From contig NZ_JBHSEC010000014.1 in assembly GCF_042651785.1 (NCBI RefSeq), positions 179,329 to 243,328 on the forward strand: a stretch of 64,000 bases of DNA, written 5' to 3'. The translations under genes and the position numbers were made by a program. This DNA is from Chungangia koreensis. GTDB taxonomy: Bacteria; Bacillota; Bacilli; Bacillales_A; Planococcaceae. Under the pieces are notes generated by a model. The model did no database searches, was not told the origin of the DNA, and saw only the letters and a program-made list of their open reading frames with translations. Below, in pieces: positions 24,469 to 31,900 of this stretch (position 1 is its first letter; each line of letters starts with the position of its first letter).

Positions 24469-25365
24469 ATGAAGAAATTGATATCAATTGTAAGTGTAAT
24501 CATGCTGTCAGCAGCTATTATAACCCCCTCTGCATTTGCGGAGACAAATAGCGGAGTCGTCAATGAAAAATTAGGGGTTCCTGTAGTCGTCTATGGAGCA
24601 AACTTGACAGAAGATCAAAAAGCGAGTGTAAAAGATAGTTTGAAAGTGTCCGATGGAGATGACGTTGAAGAGATCATAGTGGATGGCAATGATTTAGTGA
24701 AGTATGTGAAAGACGGGAATTCGAATTCCCGTATGTTTTCATCCGCTAAAATTACGCGGAAAGACGCAGGCAAAGGGCTGGTCATCCAGATTGTAACTCC
24801 TGATAATATCACAGAAGTCACTTCTGAAATGTACATGAATGCTATGTTGACTGCAGGAATCGAGGACGCAACTGTACTCATTGCGGCCCCTAAACCGGTA
24901 ACCGGTCACTCAGCACTTGTAGGGATTTATAAGGCATACGAAGTGAATGGTGAAAAGCTTGATACTGAGCGGACAGATGTTGCCAATGATGAGCTATCGG
25001 TTGCAACCACTTTGTCAGAATCAGTCGATGATGCAAAAGTTAGTGAACTATTAACAGAAATAAAGAGACAAATTGCTGAACAAAATCCTGTTTCGAAGGA
25101 AGAAGTAGAAGCAATCGTCAATGAACAGTTGAATAAATTGCAAATTGAATTATCACCAGAAGATAGACAATTACTTATTGACTTGATGGATCGAATTCGT
25201 CAATTGGATATCGACTTCAGTAAATGGTCCGACCAGTTGAACGACTTGAGTAAAACGATTGAAGACAAAATCACGGAACTTGCAAATGATGAAGGGTTCT
25301 GGAAGAAAGTTAAAGATTTCTTCACTAACCTAATCGATTCCGTCCGTTCTATTTTTGGAAACTAA
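24469..25365 (+). CDS. DUF1002 secreted protein (YpuA-like)
   Basis: A 298-residue exported protein. Residues 1-25 form a signal peptide ending in SAFA/ET. The DUF1002 region covers about 35-165 (LTEDQKASVKDSL, TRKDAGKGLVI, MYMNAMLTAGIEDATV); the rest is an acidic helical tail with coiled-coil character. It is a homologue of B. subtilis YpuA, function unknown, probably in the cell envelope. AAAGGAGAG precedes ATG. Confidence 0.88.
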   Translation: MKKLISIVSVIMLSAAIITPSAFAETNSGVVNEKLGVPVVVYGANLTEDQKASVKDSLKVSDGDDVEEIIVDGNDLVKYVKDGNSNSRMFSSAKITRKDAGKGLVIQIVTPDNITEVTSEMYMNAMLTAGIEDATVLIAAPKPVTGHSALVGIYKAYEVNGEKLDTERTDVANDELSVATTLSESVDDAKVSELLTEIKRQIAEQNPVSKEEVEAIVNEQLNKLQIELSPEDRQLLIDLMDRIRQLDIDFSKWSDQLNDLSKTIEDKITELANDEGFWKKVKDFFTNLIDSVRSIFGN

Positions 25366-25446
25366 ACCATTTGACCATCCATCAGTGTAATTATTAGAGG
25401 CTGTATGGTTAGTATGCTACAATCGTTGAAAAGGAGTGATGCATAG

Positions 25447-25728
25447 ATGGAATTTCAATTAACGGAATTAGGAAACGATAGTTTTGCCTATGTTCATGAA
25501 CAAGATGGAAAGAATCTTGCTGAAATTACATGGGTCCGCAAAGGTGATGTAATGGTCATGGATCATACATTTGTCGATCCTTCTTTACGTGGCCAAGGCG
25601 TAGCAAAAAAGCTATTGGATCAAGCGGCAGATTACGCACGTGACAACGGACTGAAAATGCAAGCCCTATGTTCCTATGTCGTCTCTGCTTTTAACCAATC
25701 CTCCTCATACGATGACGTGAAAGCATAA
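25447..25728 (+). CDS. Small GNAT-like acetyltransferase (YjdJ-type)
   Basis: A 93-residue single-domain protein of the compact Acetyltransf_CG type (YjdJ in Bacillus). The acetyl-CoA loop is VDPSLRGQGVAKKLLDQA; the family cysteine lies in MQALCSYV. The substrate is unknown. AAAGGAGTGA precedes ATG. A bidirectional terminator follows. Confidence 0.85.
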   Translation: MEFQLTELGNDSFAYVHEQDGKNLAEITWVRKGDVMVMDHTFVDPSLRGQGVAKKLLDQAADYARDNGLKMQALCSYVVSAFNQSSSYDDVKA

Positions 25729-25732
25729 CAAA

Positions 25733-25762
25733 AAAGGCAGACCCTATAAGGTCTGCCTTTAT
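25733..25762. terminator. Bidirectional terminator
   Basis: AAAGGCAGACC pairs with GGTCTGCCTTT between the acetyltransferase and the convergent 33-codon gene. Confidence 0.88.
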
Positions 25763-25779
25763 TTCATAAGTCCGAATGA

Positions 25780-25881
25780 TTAAAAACCCATAACAATAAA
25801 TAAGAATGTAGTTAAAACGGATGCACCGGCAATTGTGAATAAGACGTCAGATTGGGTATAAATGATGTTTTTTTCTTCCAT
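25780..25881 (-). CDS. 33-residue single-helix membrane peptide
   Basis: ATG 25881 follows AAAGGGGA by eight bases. The product has a polar start (MEEKNIIYTQSD) and one membrane helix (VLFTIAGASVLTTFLFIVMG). No family is recognised. Support comes from the ribosome site, a close sigma-B-type promoter at 25920-25945 and the shared terminator downstream, which together make a short transcription unit. The helix resembles stress-induced membrane microproteins in layout only. Confidence 0.7.
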   Translation of the reverse strand: MEEKNIIYTQSDVLFTIAGASVLTTFLFIVMGF

Positions 25882-25919
25882 GTGTAGTTCCCCTTTCAAT
25901 CTGGTGTAATACTCTATTT

Positions 25920-25945
25920 ATTCCCAAATTGATAGAGAATTAAAC
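25920..25945 (-). promoter_or_regulatory. Sigma-B-type promoter
   Basis: On the minus strand GTTTAA (25945-25940), a 14-base spacer and GGGAAT (25925-25920). The -35 is perfect and the -10 differs at one base. It faces the 33-residue membrane gene. Confidence 0.7.
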
Positions 25946-25982
25946 AACATTATCCAATTATTGTTTAAGAATTTGAAAAAAG

Positions 25983-26009
25983 TGAAACTAATTCATTAGG
26001 AAGACCGTA
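25983..26009 (+). promoter_or_regulatory. ECF-sigma-type promoter (sigma-W-like)
   Basis: TGAAAC (25983-25988) and CGTA (26006-26009) are 17 bases apart, close to the TGAAAC-N16-CGTA pattern of sigma-W. It faces the DUF4064 membrane gene at 26045. Confidence 0.5.
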
Positions 26010-26044
26010 TAGAAATAGAGAATTTTAAAACAGAGGTGACCTTC

Positions 26045-26524
26045 ATGAAAAGAACTGGGGAAGTCGTTTTAGGTGTCATTGGTTCGATTTTCAATGTAAT
26101 CGGAATTATTGGCTTACTATTTTTAATGGTAGGTGCTTCAGGGTTTATGAATAGTTCAGACTATGAGCTCTTCATGGATCAGATGCAGATGGAGATGCAA
26201 AACGATCCTAACTTGACTGCTGAAGACGCTCAAATTGTAGCTGATATGATGCCTGCCATGTTTGATGCAATCGGTGTATTTGGATGGGTCTTTTTAGTGG
26301 CCCTGATTATCAGTTTAATATTAGCAGTCATCGGAATTGTGAAAATCAGTAAGAACAGCAGTCCGAAAGCAGCCGGTGCTCTCTTCATCGTAGCAGGAAT
26401 CTTTGCGGGCATTTTGTCTCTGACATCGATCCTATTCTACATCGCTGCCATTATGTGCTTTGTTCGTAAACCGCCAGTCCAAGATGAGTTCTTAGAACAA
26501 CGCGAACCATACCAAACATTTTAA
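26045..26524 (+). CDS. DUF4064 membrane protein
   Basis: A 159-residue membrane protein with four hydrophobic segments: GEVVLGVIGSIFNVIGIIG, an extracytoplasmic acidic, methionine-rich loop of about 50 residues, then ALIISLILAVIGIVKI, AGALFIVAGIFAGI and a final helix. DUF4064 proteins have no known function. ATG 26045 lies five bases after GAGGTGA; GTG 26036 overlaps that site. An ECF-type promoter match upstream suggests an envelope-stress role; this is inference. Confidence 0.82.
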   Translation: MKRTGEVVLGVIGSIFNVIGIIGLLFLMVGASGFMNSSDYELFMDQMQMEMQNDPNLTAEDAQIVADMMPAMFDAIGVFGWVFLVALIISLILAVIGIVKISKNSSPKAAGALFIVAGIFAGILSLTSILFYIAAIMCFVRKPPVQDEFLEQREPYQTF

Positions 26525-26532
26525 GGAATACA

Positions 26533-26574
26533 AAAAACCTGCACGCTCTAGTAAAAAGCGTGCAGGTTTTTAAA
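26533..26574. terminator. Bidirectional terminator
   Basis: AAACCTGCACGCT pairs with AGCGTGCAGGTTT, T-rich on both strands, between convergent genes. Confidence 0.88.
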
Positions 26575-27072
26575 TTATCCGGCAAAAGCTGGTGCTTTAA
26601 CGTAGTAAACATATTGCGCAGTGTCAAGAGGATACCCTTGAAATAGTTCCTCAAATTCCTCTACGAATTCAAACCCTTTTGCTTCATAGAAATTACGGCC
26701 ATTTACATTGTCACATTCTATATAGACAAAAAGTTGCTGTGCATCCTGTATTAACTCGAGTCCCGCTTCGAATAACTGGGTGCCAATCCCTAATTGCTGA
26801 TATTCAGGGAGCAAATAGATCGCAGTCAATTCAGCATCACCGTCTTCATCAGTTTTTGTGAATGCTGCAAAGCCAACAACATGACCATCGATTTCTGCGA
26901 GGAGCATATTCGTTTTTTCCATTCTCTTTTGAAGCATCGGGATAGAATATGCCATGTTCAAAAACTGTTGTTGAACATCTTCTGGTATGATTCCATTATA
27001 AGTATGTTGCCAGCTAACATTAGCAATGTGCTGGACTATTTCAATATCGTCATAGGTCATGGAACGAATCAT
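26575..27072 (-). CDS. GNAT family N-acetyltransferase
   Basis: A 165-residue single-domain acetyltransferase. The acetyl-CoA loop is LLPEYQQLGIGTQLFEAG and the last strands read VYIECDNVNGRNFYEAKGFEFV, a standard GNAT ending. The substrate is unknown. ATG 27072 follows GAGGTGA; upstream in-frame codons lack a site. Convergent with DUF4064 and divergent from the ElaA-like gene. Confidence 0.85.
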   Translation of the reverse strand: MIRSMTYDDIEIVQHIANVSWQHTYNGIIPEDVQQQFLNMAYSIPMLQKRMEKTNMLLAEIDGHVVGFAAFTKTDEDGDAELTAIYLLPEYQQLGIGTQLFEAGLELIQDAQQLFVYIECDNVNGRNFYEAKGFEFVEEFEELFQGYPLDTAQYVYYVKAPAFAG

Positions 27073-27168
27073 CCTTGTCACCTCGAAACTCTTTTTGACA
27101 TCATAACAAATATTAGGCTTCAAGACCACTTACATGTGTAATATTTCCGGAAAGGGGGACAATTTACT

Positions 27169-27615
27169 ATGAAATGGATCACCAAGTCATTTGATGAATT
27201 AACAACCATCGAACTTTACCATATTTTAAAGGTGCGAACTGACATTTTCGTTGTTGAACAAAAATGTGCGTATCCGGAAATAGATGGTCACGATGGGGTA
27301 TCATTGCATCTGTTTTCTCTTCAAAACGGGGAAATTGCAGCTTATGCAAGACTTGTTCCTGCTGGGGAAAAATACGAGCAAGCCTCAATAGGAAGGGTAC
27401 TCGTTATTCCTGCTAAAAGAAAATCCGGTTTGGGTCGCCAACTCGTCTCACAAGCTATCGATAAGATTAAAGAAGAATGGGATGTAAAAGAAATTAAACT
27501 TCAAGCACAAAGCCATTTGGAATCTTTTTATGGATCATTCGGTTTCCAGCCAGTATCCGAAATATACGATGACGACGGCATTCCGCATGTCGATATGCTC
27601 TTAACGGTAAGATAA
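27169..27615 (+). CDS. ElaA-like GNAT acetyltransferase
   Basis: A 148-residue GNAT protein of the ElaA group (COG2153), recognised by LYHILKVRTDIFVVEQKCAYPEID cut into its parts: LKVRTDIFVVEQ near the start, GRVLVIPAKRKSGLGRQL in the acetyl-CoA site and SHLESFYGSFGF near the end. The substrate is unknown. The start ATG follows AAAGGGGGA. Confidence 0.87.
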   Translation: MKWITKSFDELTTIELYHILKVRTDIFVVEQKCAYPEIDGHDGVSLHLFSLQNGEIAAYARLVPAGEKYEQASIGRVLVIPAKRKSGLGRQLVSQAIDKIKEEWDVKEIKLQAQSHLESFYGSFGFQPVSEIYDDDGIPHVDMLLTVR

Positions 27616-27620
27616 GGAAA

Positions 27621-27645
27621 GTTTTTAAGACAAAAAAATGGGTAT
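27621..27645 (+). promoter_or_regulatory. Sigma-B-type promoter
   Basis: GTTTTT (27621-27626), a 13-base spacer and GGGTAT (27640-27645). The -10 is perfect, the -35 matches at four of six. It lies 37 bases before the gene at 27682. Confidence 0.65.
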
Positions 27646-27681
27646 ACATAAGTACATAGTGAAAAGGGAGGAAGATCTACT

Positions 27682-28056
27682 ATGGCGAAACGTAAACGAA
27701 ATAATCGAAACTTATTATTAGCTGGACTTGCAGCAGGTGCTTATGCATATTTCAGTAAAAAAGAAAACCGTGACAAAGCGATGGTAGCCTTCAACAATAC
27801 AAAGGAAAAAGTGAATTCTTTCATGCACGCTCAAAAATTGAATCGATCTACTGAGACAAAAGCTGGGTTATCGGACCCTTATGATTTACAGGACAATAAA
27901 ATGGTAAGTGAAGGCTCACAAACTAGCGTTCACTACTATAATCAGGAAGTCGAAGATAAGAAATCGAAAAAGTCCGGTGAAGACCAAGGTTTATATAAAA
28001 TGGATCCGGAAGCGACAAAGAATAGTCAAGAACCTGATAAAAATACACTTCAATAA
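27682..28056 (+). CDS. Basic/hydrophilic hypothetical protein, likely general stress gene
   Basis: A 124-residue protein. It starts with a very basic stretch (MAKRKRNNRN), a short hydrophobic segment LLLAGLAAGAYAYF, then a YtxH-like KKENRDKAM region and a long hydrophilic, charged tail that is probably disordered. No family is certain; the start resembles YtxH/GsiB-type stress proteins. GGGAGGAAG precedes ATG. The sigma-B-type promoter directly upstream and the terminator downstream make a single-gene unit. Confidence 0.7.
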   Translation: MAKRKRNNRNLLLAGLAAGAYAYFSKKENRDKAMVAFNNTKEKVNSFMHAQKLNRSTETKAGLSDPYDLQDNKMVSEGSQTSVHYYNQEVEDKKSKKSGEDQGLYKMDPEATKNSQEPDKNTLQ

Positions 28057-28068
28057 TAAATCAACCGG

Positions 28069-28101
28069 TGGGAACTGCGCTGTACTGTGCAGTTCCCTTT
28101 T
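28069..28101 (+). terminator. Rho-independent terminator
   Basis: GGGAACTGC pairs with GCAGTTCCC, followed by TTTTC. Confidence 0.85.
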
Positions 28102-28263
28102 CTATGTCTAAGCTGCATTTTGTGAATTTATAGGCGGCGAAAAAAAGCTTAGACTCGTTGCTCTACGTGATGAAGCTGCTGTATAGTATGACTGATTTTG
28201 CTCAAGAGAGTCAGCTCATTTGATCTTTTTTTCCTTCAATCAGGTGTGAAGTCTCACTTTGAA

Positions 28264-28293
28264 TTGTAATGACACTTGTAAATAAGGTATACT
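28264..28293 (+). promoter_or_regulatory. Promoter of yidC
   Basis: TTGTAA, an 18-base spacer and TATACT, about 35 bases before the start codon. The rest of the 270-base gap upstream holds no gene I can support; no MifM-like sensor ORF is seen. Confidence 0.5.
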
Positions 28294-28327
28294 ACTCTAT
28301 AGTTTAAAAACATTGAAGGTGAAATGA

Positions 28328-29107
28328 TTGAAGAAAAGGATTGGATTATTCTCTATCCTAATAACCGCAGCATTTGTCTTATCTGGCTGTGCAGGTGTAG
28401 AAAATAAAGAAGGTATGTTTTATAGCTTTTTAGTTCGTCCATTAGACTTATTGTTGAATTACTTAGGGGATTTATTTGGTGGCAGTTATGGACTAGCTAT
28501 CATTGCAATTACGCTCATTATCCGTCTTATTTTAATGCCATTAATGTTGAGGAACTATAAAAATCAACAGGCGATGAAATCGAAAATGGATAAACTGAAA
28601 CCGGAAATGGAAGACATCCAAAAACGGTTAAAAGAAGCGAAGTCAAAAGAAGAACAAACGAAAGTCCAACAGGAAATGATGGGCCTTTATCAAAAACACG
28701 GAGTCAACCCGTTGAATATGGGCTGTTTACCGATTCTTATTCAGATGCCGATCATCATGGGATTATATTTCGCTATTCTCCACTCACCAGAAGTGAAATC
28801 TCACCAGTTCCTTTGGTTCAACTTAGGTTCTCCTGACATTGTGATGACATTGCTCGCAGGTGCTGTTTACTTCGTACAAGCGAAAGTTTCTCTCTGGACC
28901 GTGCCTGAACAGCAAAAGCAGCAAATGAAAATGTTTGTCTATATTTCGCCAATCATGATCATGTTTGTATCGTTCTCCTCTATGGCTGCTTTGCCGCTTT
29001 ACTGGGCAGTCGGTGGACTTCTATTAATATTCCAAACGTATTTGGGAAGAAAATTCTATTCAGAGCATCCTGAAAAGGCATTAGAAGAGACTAATAAGCA
29101 ATCTTAA
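28328..29107 (+). CDS. yidC: Membrane protein insertase YidC/OxaA
   Basis: Inserts and folds membrane proteins, with SecYEG or alone. The 259-residue lipoprotein precursor has a signal peptide with lipobox LSGC, then the five-helix YidC core: a conserved arginine in TLIIRLILMPL, a coiled cytoplasmic hairpin (KLKPEMEDIQKRLKEAKSKE), and GCLPILIQMPIIMGLYFAI. The start is TTG 28328, six bases after AAGGTGA; an overlapping ATG is in another frame. It is of SpoIIIJ/YqjG size. Confidence 0.94.
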   Translation: MKKRIGLFSILITAAFVLSGCAGVENKEGMFYSFLVRPLDLLLNYLGDLFGGSYGLAIIAITLIIRLILMPLMLRNYKNQQAMKSKMDKLKPEMEDIQKRLKEAKSKEEQTKVQQEMMGLYQKHGVNPLNMGCLPILIQMPIIMGLYFAILHSPEVKSHQFLWFNLGSPDIVMTLLAGAVYFVQAKVSLWTVPEQQKQQMKMFVYISPIMIMFVSFSSMAALPLYWAVGGLLLIFQTYLGRKFYSEHPEKALEETNKQS

Positions 29108-29111
29108 AGTA

Positions 29112-29143
29112 CAACCGGCGCGATCAATTGCGCCGGTTTTTTC
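29112..29143 (+). terminator. Rho-independent terminator of yidC
   Basis: AACCGGCGC pairs with GCGCCGGTT, followed by TTTTT. Confidence 0.9.
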
Positions 29144-29159
29144 TAAGGAGTGAAATGGT

Positions 29160-29405
29160 TTGAATCGGAAGTTAGTCTTTGGTATTTTAATTGGGTTATC
29201 AAGTATATTATCCTTAGTCTTTATCGTATTGAGAAATATGGACCTTGCTGTGTTCTTCATGTGTATACTATTTACTTTTACAAATTTATCAAGAGTATAT
29301 AGCTTCCGGGAGAAAGGCTACACGAAAGAAGCGAATTGGATGAAATGGATGGCCGTCGTATTTGCAATCGGAGCGGTTGTAATCCTGTACCTCTATTTAT
29401 TCTGA
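29160..29405 (+). CDS. Small three-helix membrane protein
   Basis: An 81-residue hydrophobic protein with three predicted helices (LVFGILIGLSSILSLVFIVL, MDLAVFFMCILFTF, MAVVFAIGAVVILYLYLF) and short charged loops. No family is recognised. The start TTG 29160 follows AAGGAGTGA by seven bases. It lies after the yidC terminator and ends before another. Confidence 0.65.
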   Translation: MNRKLVFGILIGLSSILSLVFIVLRNMDLAVFFMCILFTFTNLSRVYSFREKGYTKEANWMKWMAVVFAIGAVVILYLYLF

Positions 29406-29410
29406 AAATG

Positions 29411-29452
29411 AAAAGCGCGTTGAATCCTAAACGATTCAGCGCGCTTTCTTTT
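29411..29452. terminator. Bidirectional terminator
   Basis: AAAGCGCGTTGAATC pairs with GATTCAGCGCGCTTT; it overlaps the end of the minus-strand gene at 29436. Confidence 0.85.
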
Positions 29453-29555
29453 GTGGTGCTACTTCCCGTTCATGTCTACGTTCCTCTAACAAAATGTCAA
29501 GCTGTTTCATGAGCCTTTTTACTTCAAAATGGGTAATTGGTTGTTTCATGTTCAT
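29436..29555 (-). CDS. 39-residue charged protein
   Basis: Behind GGGAGGAG, ATG 29555 opens a 39-codon frame; a second ATG two codons later is equally possible. The product is hydrophilic and helical (FEVKRLMKQLDILLEERRHE) with a basic tail. No family is recognised. The terminator hairpin overlaps its last codons. Support is the very strong ribosome site; coding is probable, not certain. Confidence 0.5.
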   Translation of the reverse strand: MNMKQPITHFEVKRLMKQLDILLEERRHEREVAPQKKAR

Positions 29556-29635
29556 TTCTCCTCCCGGTATATGTATGTACCATATGATTCGAAAGAAAGG
29601 AGGAGTTTCTGTCCGTAACCAACTAAAATAGGTCC

Positions 29636-30787
29636 TTAGTAGGAATACTTCTTTCTGGTGGCCAAAACAAGTATAAGGGCAGGAATAGAACAAGCCGTCA
29701 TACCTAAAAAGGCAATTTTAGGTGAGTATTCATATAATGGACCGCCTGCGAATGTAAGGAGCGCTGTACTTAGGCTCATGGCAAATGCGGCATACATTCC
29801 TTGAGCTGCCGGAATCTGTTCATCAGGCAACCGTATAGAAATATATTTGATGAACGCATAGTGGGCAACGCCAAACGACAGAGCATGTAACAGTTGAGAT
29901 AGCACGAACATCCAAACATTTGGGGATAGGAATATTAACAGCCAGCGGACAGTAGAACCTACCGCGGCAATTATAAACATCGTTGAAACCTTAGTGTTAG
30001 AGAGCAGACGGTCAGCTGCTGCAAAGACAATGATTTCTGAGACAACGGCAATATTTAAGATGAATCCGATATAGAATGCACTGACTCCGATCTCTTTTAA
30101 GTATATAAACCCATAATTATAGTAGGACGTATGGGCTCCTTGGAGCAGAATGGTCAATAAAAGTATAGTTATAAAACTACTTGAAGTAAGAAGGGTCTTG
30201 TAAATCCCTTCTCCGGACGTGCCTGACTTGTGCAAGGGACCTTTTAAAGTATCAGGTGCAGGCAGGAATTGAGTAAGGACCATCAGGAATAATCCTAAGA
30301 TAAGTATCCATACTATCGAATTTTCTCCCCACGTATATGTGGCAATCCCGATCAAAAGTACAGCAATTATATAACCGAACGATCCATAAGAGCGGCTTTT
30401 TCCATAATTGATGTTCTCTTTTTGCATTAAGACGGATCCGCTGCTTTCCATCGCAGCCAAAATATTCGGATACACTAAACTAAAGATCACCGTAATGACC
30501 AAGAGCATTCCAAATGAATCGGATGGGATGTAGAACAAAACTATAATCAGTGATAGAAGAGCAGAATATCGCATAAATGAGCTAAGAGAAGAACGCTTTG
30601 TCGCTTCGGGGAAAAGTAAGAAGGTCGAGAGAGAGCGAATAATCATACCAGCTCCCATGATTATACTCGCCTCTATGACAGTGAGACCTTTTCCGTCTGT
30701 AAGCCATCCAACCATATAAGGGAGAAAAACTCCCCAAGTAAAGAAGAATGTAAAGAAGTTAAAAGAAAGCCAGCGTTGTGTTTTCAT
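29636..30787 (-). CDS. MFS transporter (phenylpropionate-permease-like family)
   Basis: A 383-residue permease with about 12 helices of the MFS_1_like type. The start RWLSFNFFTFFFTWGVFLPY and the conserved YGKSRSYGSFGYI segment resemble B. subtilis YwbF and the HcaT group. The substrate is unknown. ATG follows GAGG about nine bases upstream. It is divergent from the carboxypeptidase gene. Confidence 0.82.
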   Translation of the reverse strand: MKTQRWLSFNFFTFFFTWGVFLPYMVGWLTDGKGLTVIEASIIMGAGMIIRSLSTFLLFPEATKRSSLSSFMRYSALLSLIIVLFYIPSDSFGMLLVITVIFSLVYPNILAAMESSGSVLMQKENINYGKSRSYGSFGYIIAVLLIGIATYTWGENSIVWILILGLFLMVLTQFLPAPDTLKGPLHKSGTSGEGIYKTLLTSSSFITILLLTILLQGAHTSYYNYGFIYLKEIGVSAFYIGFILNIAVVSEIIVFAAADRLLSNTKVSTMFIIAAVGSTVRWLLIFLSPNVWMFVLSQLLHALSFGVAHYAFIKYISIRLPDEQIPAAQGMYAAFAMSLSTALLTFAGGPLYEYSPKIAFLGMTACSIPALILVLATRKKYSY

Positions 30788-30899
30788 ATGGTTGTAACCT
30801 CGCAGAAGTTTAAATAGTCTTATTCATTATAGCGGAAAAAGGATAGGAAGAGCTTCATAAAGATGGTAAACTAACTGTAGGTTTTTAGAAAGAAGGGTA

Positions 30900-31826
30900 A
30901 TGATGGAATTCAACAGGTTTAACCACAACAAGAAAAGTAACCGCACGTGGATTGTGCTTTCAATTATAGTTTTTATCATCGTATTAGCCGCTGGCAGTTG
31001 GATCGGCTACAATGGCTGGAATGTCAATCGAAGTATAGATAACCTTGTGGCCGTATGGAATTCAGAGAATAAAGGGGGAGAAGGGGAAATGATTCCAACC
31101 GGAGGGGATCCGACAGAAACACCAGAGGTGCCGGAACGACAGCAAGCAGAGCCTGAACCTGTTCCGGAAGCGCCTAAGCAACCGGAAGAAAAGCCTGAAG
31201 TGACACCGCCTCAAGAAAAGCCGTCAGAAGATGTCAAAACACCGGTCCAGCCGGAACAAACGATTGATCATGGCGGTTATATTGAAGGAGTGAAGATTCC
31301 AAAGGAACCGACGTATATAAATGGTGTTTTGATTGCTAACAAAAAGAACCCGCTGCCTCAGGACTTTGCACCTGGGGAAAACAAGGAAGCCCGTGAGGCT
31401 TTTGACAAGATGGCAGCAGAAGCGAAGCTTTCCGGATTTGAATTGGTGGCATTTAGCACGTACCGCTCATTTGACTATCAGACGACTCTTTACAACCGAT
31501 ATGTTGAAAAAGACGGGCAGGAAGCAGCTGACCGCTATAGTGCCCGTCCAGGATTTTCGGAACATCAAACCGGTCTTGCTTTTGATATTGGAGAAAAGAA
31601 TTTTGAACAATATTGGGCGGACTCCGAATTTGGAAATACCCCAGCAGGACAATGGGTAGCAGAAAATGCCCATAAATACGGGTTCATCCTCCGATATCCG
31701 GAAGGTAAAGAGGAAATCACAGGGTACATGCATGAATCTTGGCATTTCCGATACGTAGGGGAAGGAATTGCACGGGATGTCTATATAAAAGGCATCACAT
31801 TAGAAGAATACTTGAACATACAATAG
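30900..31826 (+). CDS. Membrane-anchored D,D-carboxypeptidase (VanY/LdcB family M15)
   Basis: A 308-residue wall enzyme trimming D-alanine from peptidoglycan stem peptides. It has an N-terminal membrane anchor (residues about 18-38), a proline/glutamate-rich linker (about 65-125) spanning the wall, and an M15 domain. Zinc ligands are in SEHQTGLAFDIG (His222, Asp about 229) and ESWHFRYVG (His282). Whether D,D- or L,D-activity dominates cannot be told. ATG follows AGAAGGG. A terminator follows. Confidence 0.88.
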   Translation: MMEFNRFNHNKKSNRTWIVLSIIVFIIVLAAGSWIGYNGWNVNRSIDNLVAVWNSENKGGEGEMIPTGGDPTETPEVPERQQAEPEPVPEAPKQPEEKPEVTPPQEKPSEDVKTPVQPEQTIDHGGYIEGVKIPKEPTYINGVLIANKKNPLPQDFAPGENKEAREAFDKMAAEAKLSGFELVAFSTYRSFDYQTTLYNRYVEKDGQEAADRYSARPGFSEHQTGLAFDIGEKNFEQYWADSEFGNTPAGQWVAENAHKYGFILRYPEGKEEITGYMHESWHFRYVGEGIARDVYIKGITLEEYLNIQ

Positions 31827-31828
31827 AG

Positions 31829-31853
31829 CCTGCTATGTGCAGGCTTTTCTTAC
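31829..31853 (+). terminator. Rho-independent terminator
   Basis: AGCCTGC pairs with GCAGGCT, followed by TTTC. Confidence 0.8.
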
Positions 31854-31900
31854 ATCGAAATTATTCTGTTTATTCCGACATATAAAAAGGGGGAATCGGA

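Noticed and set aside
28101..28327. MifM-like stalling leader before yidC
   Set aside because: Only very short frames without ribosome sites are seen; none resembles MifM.
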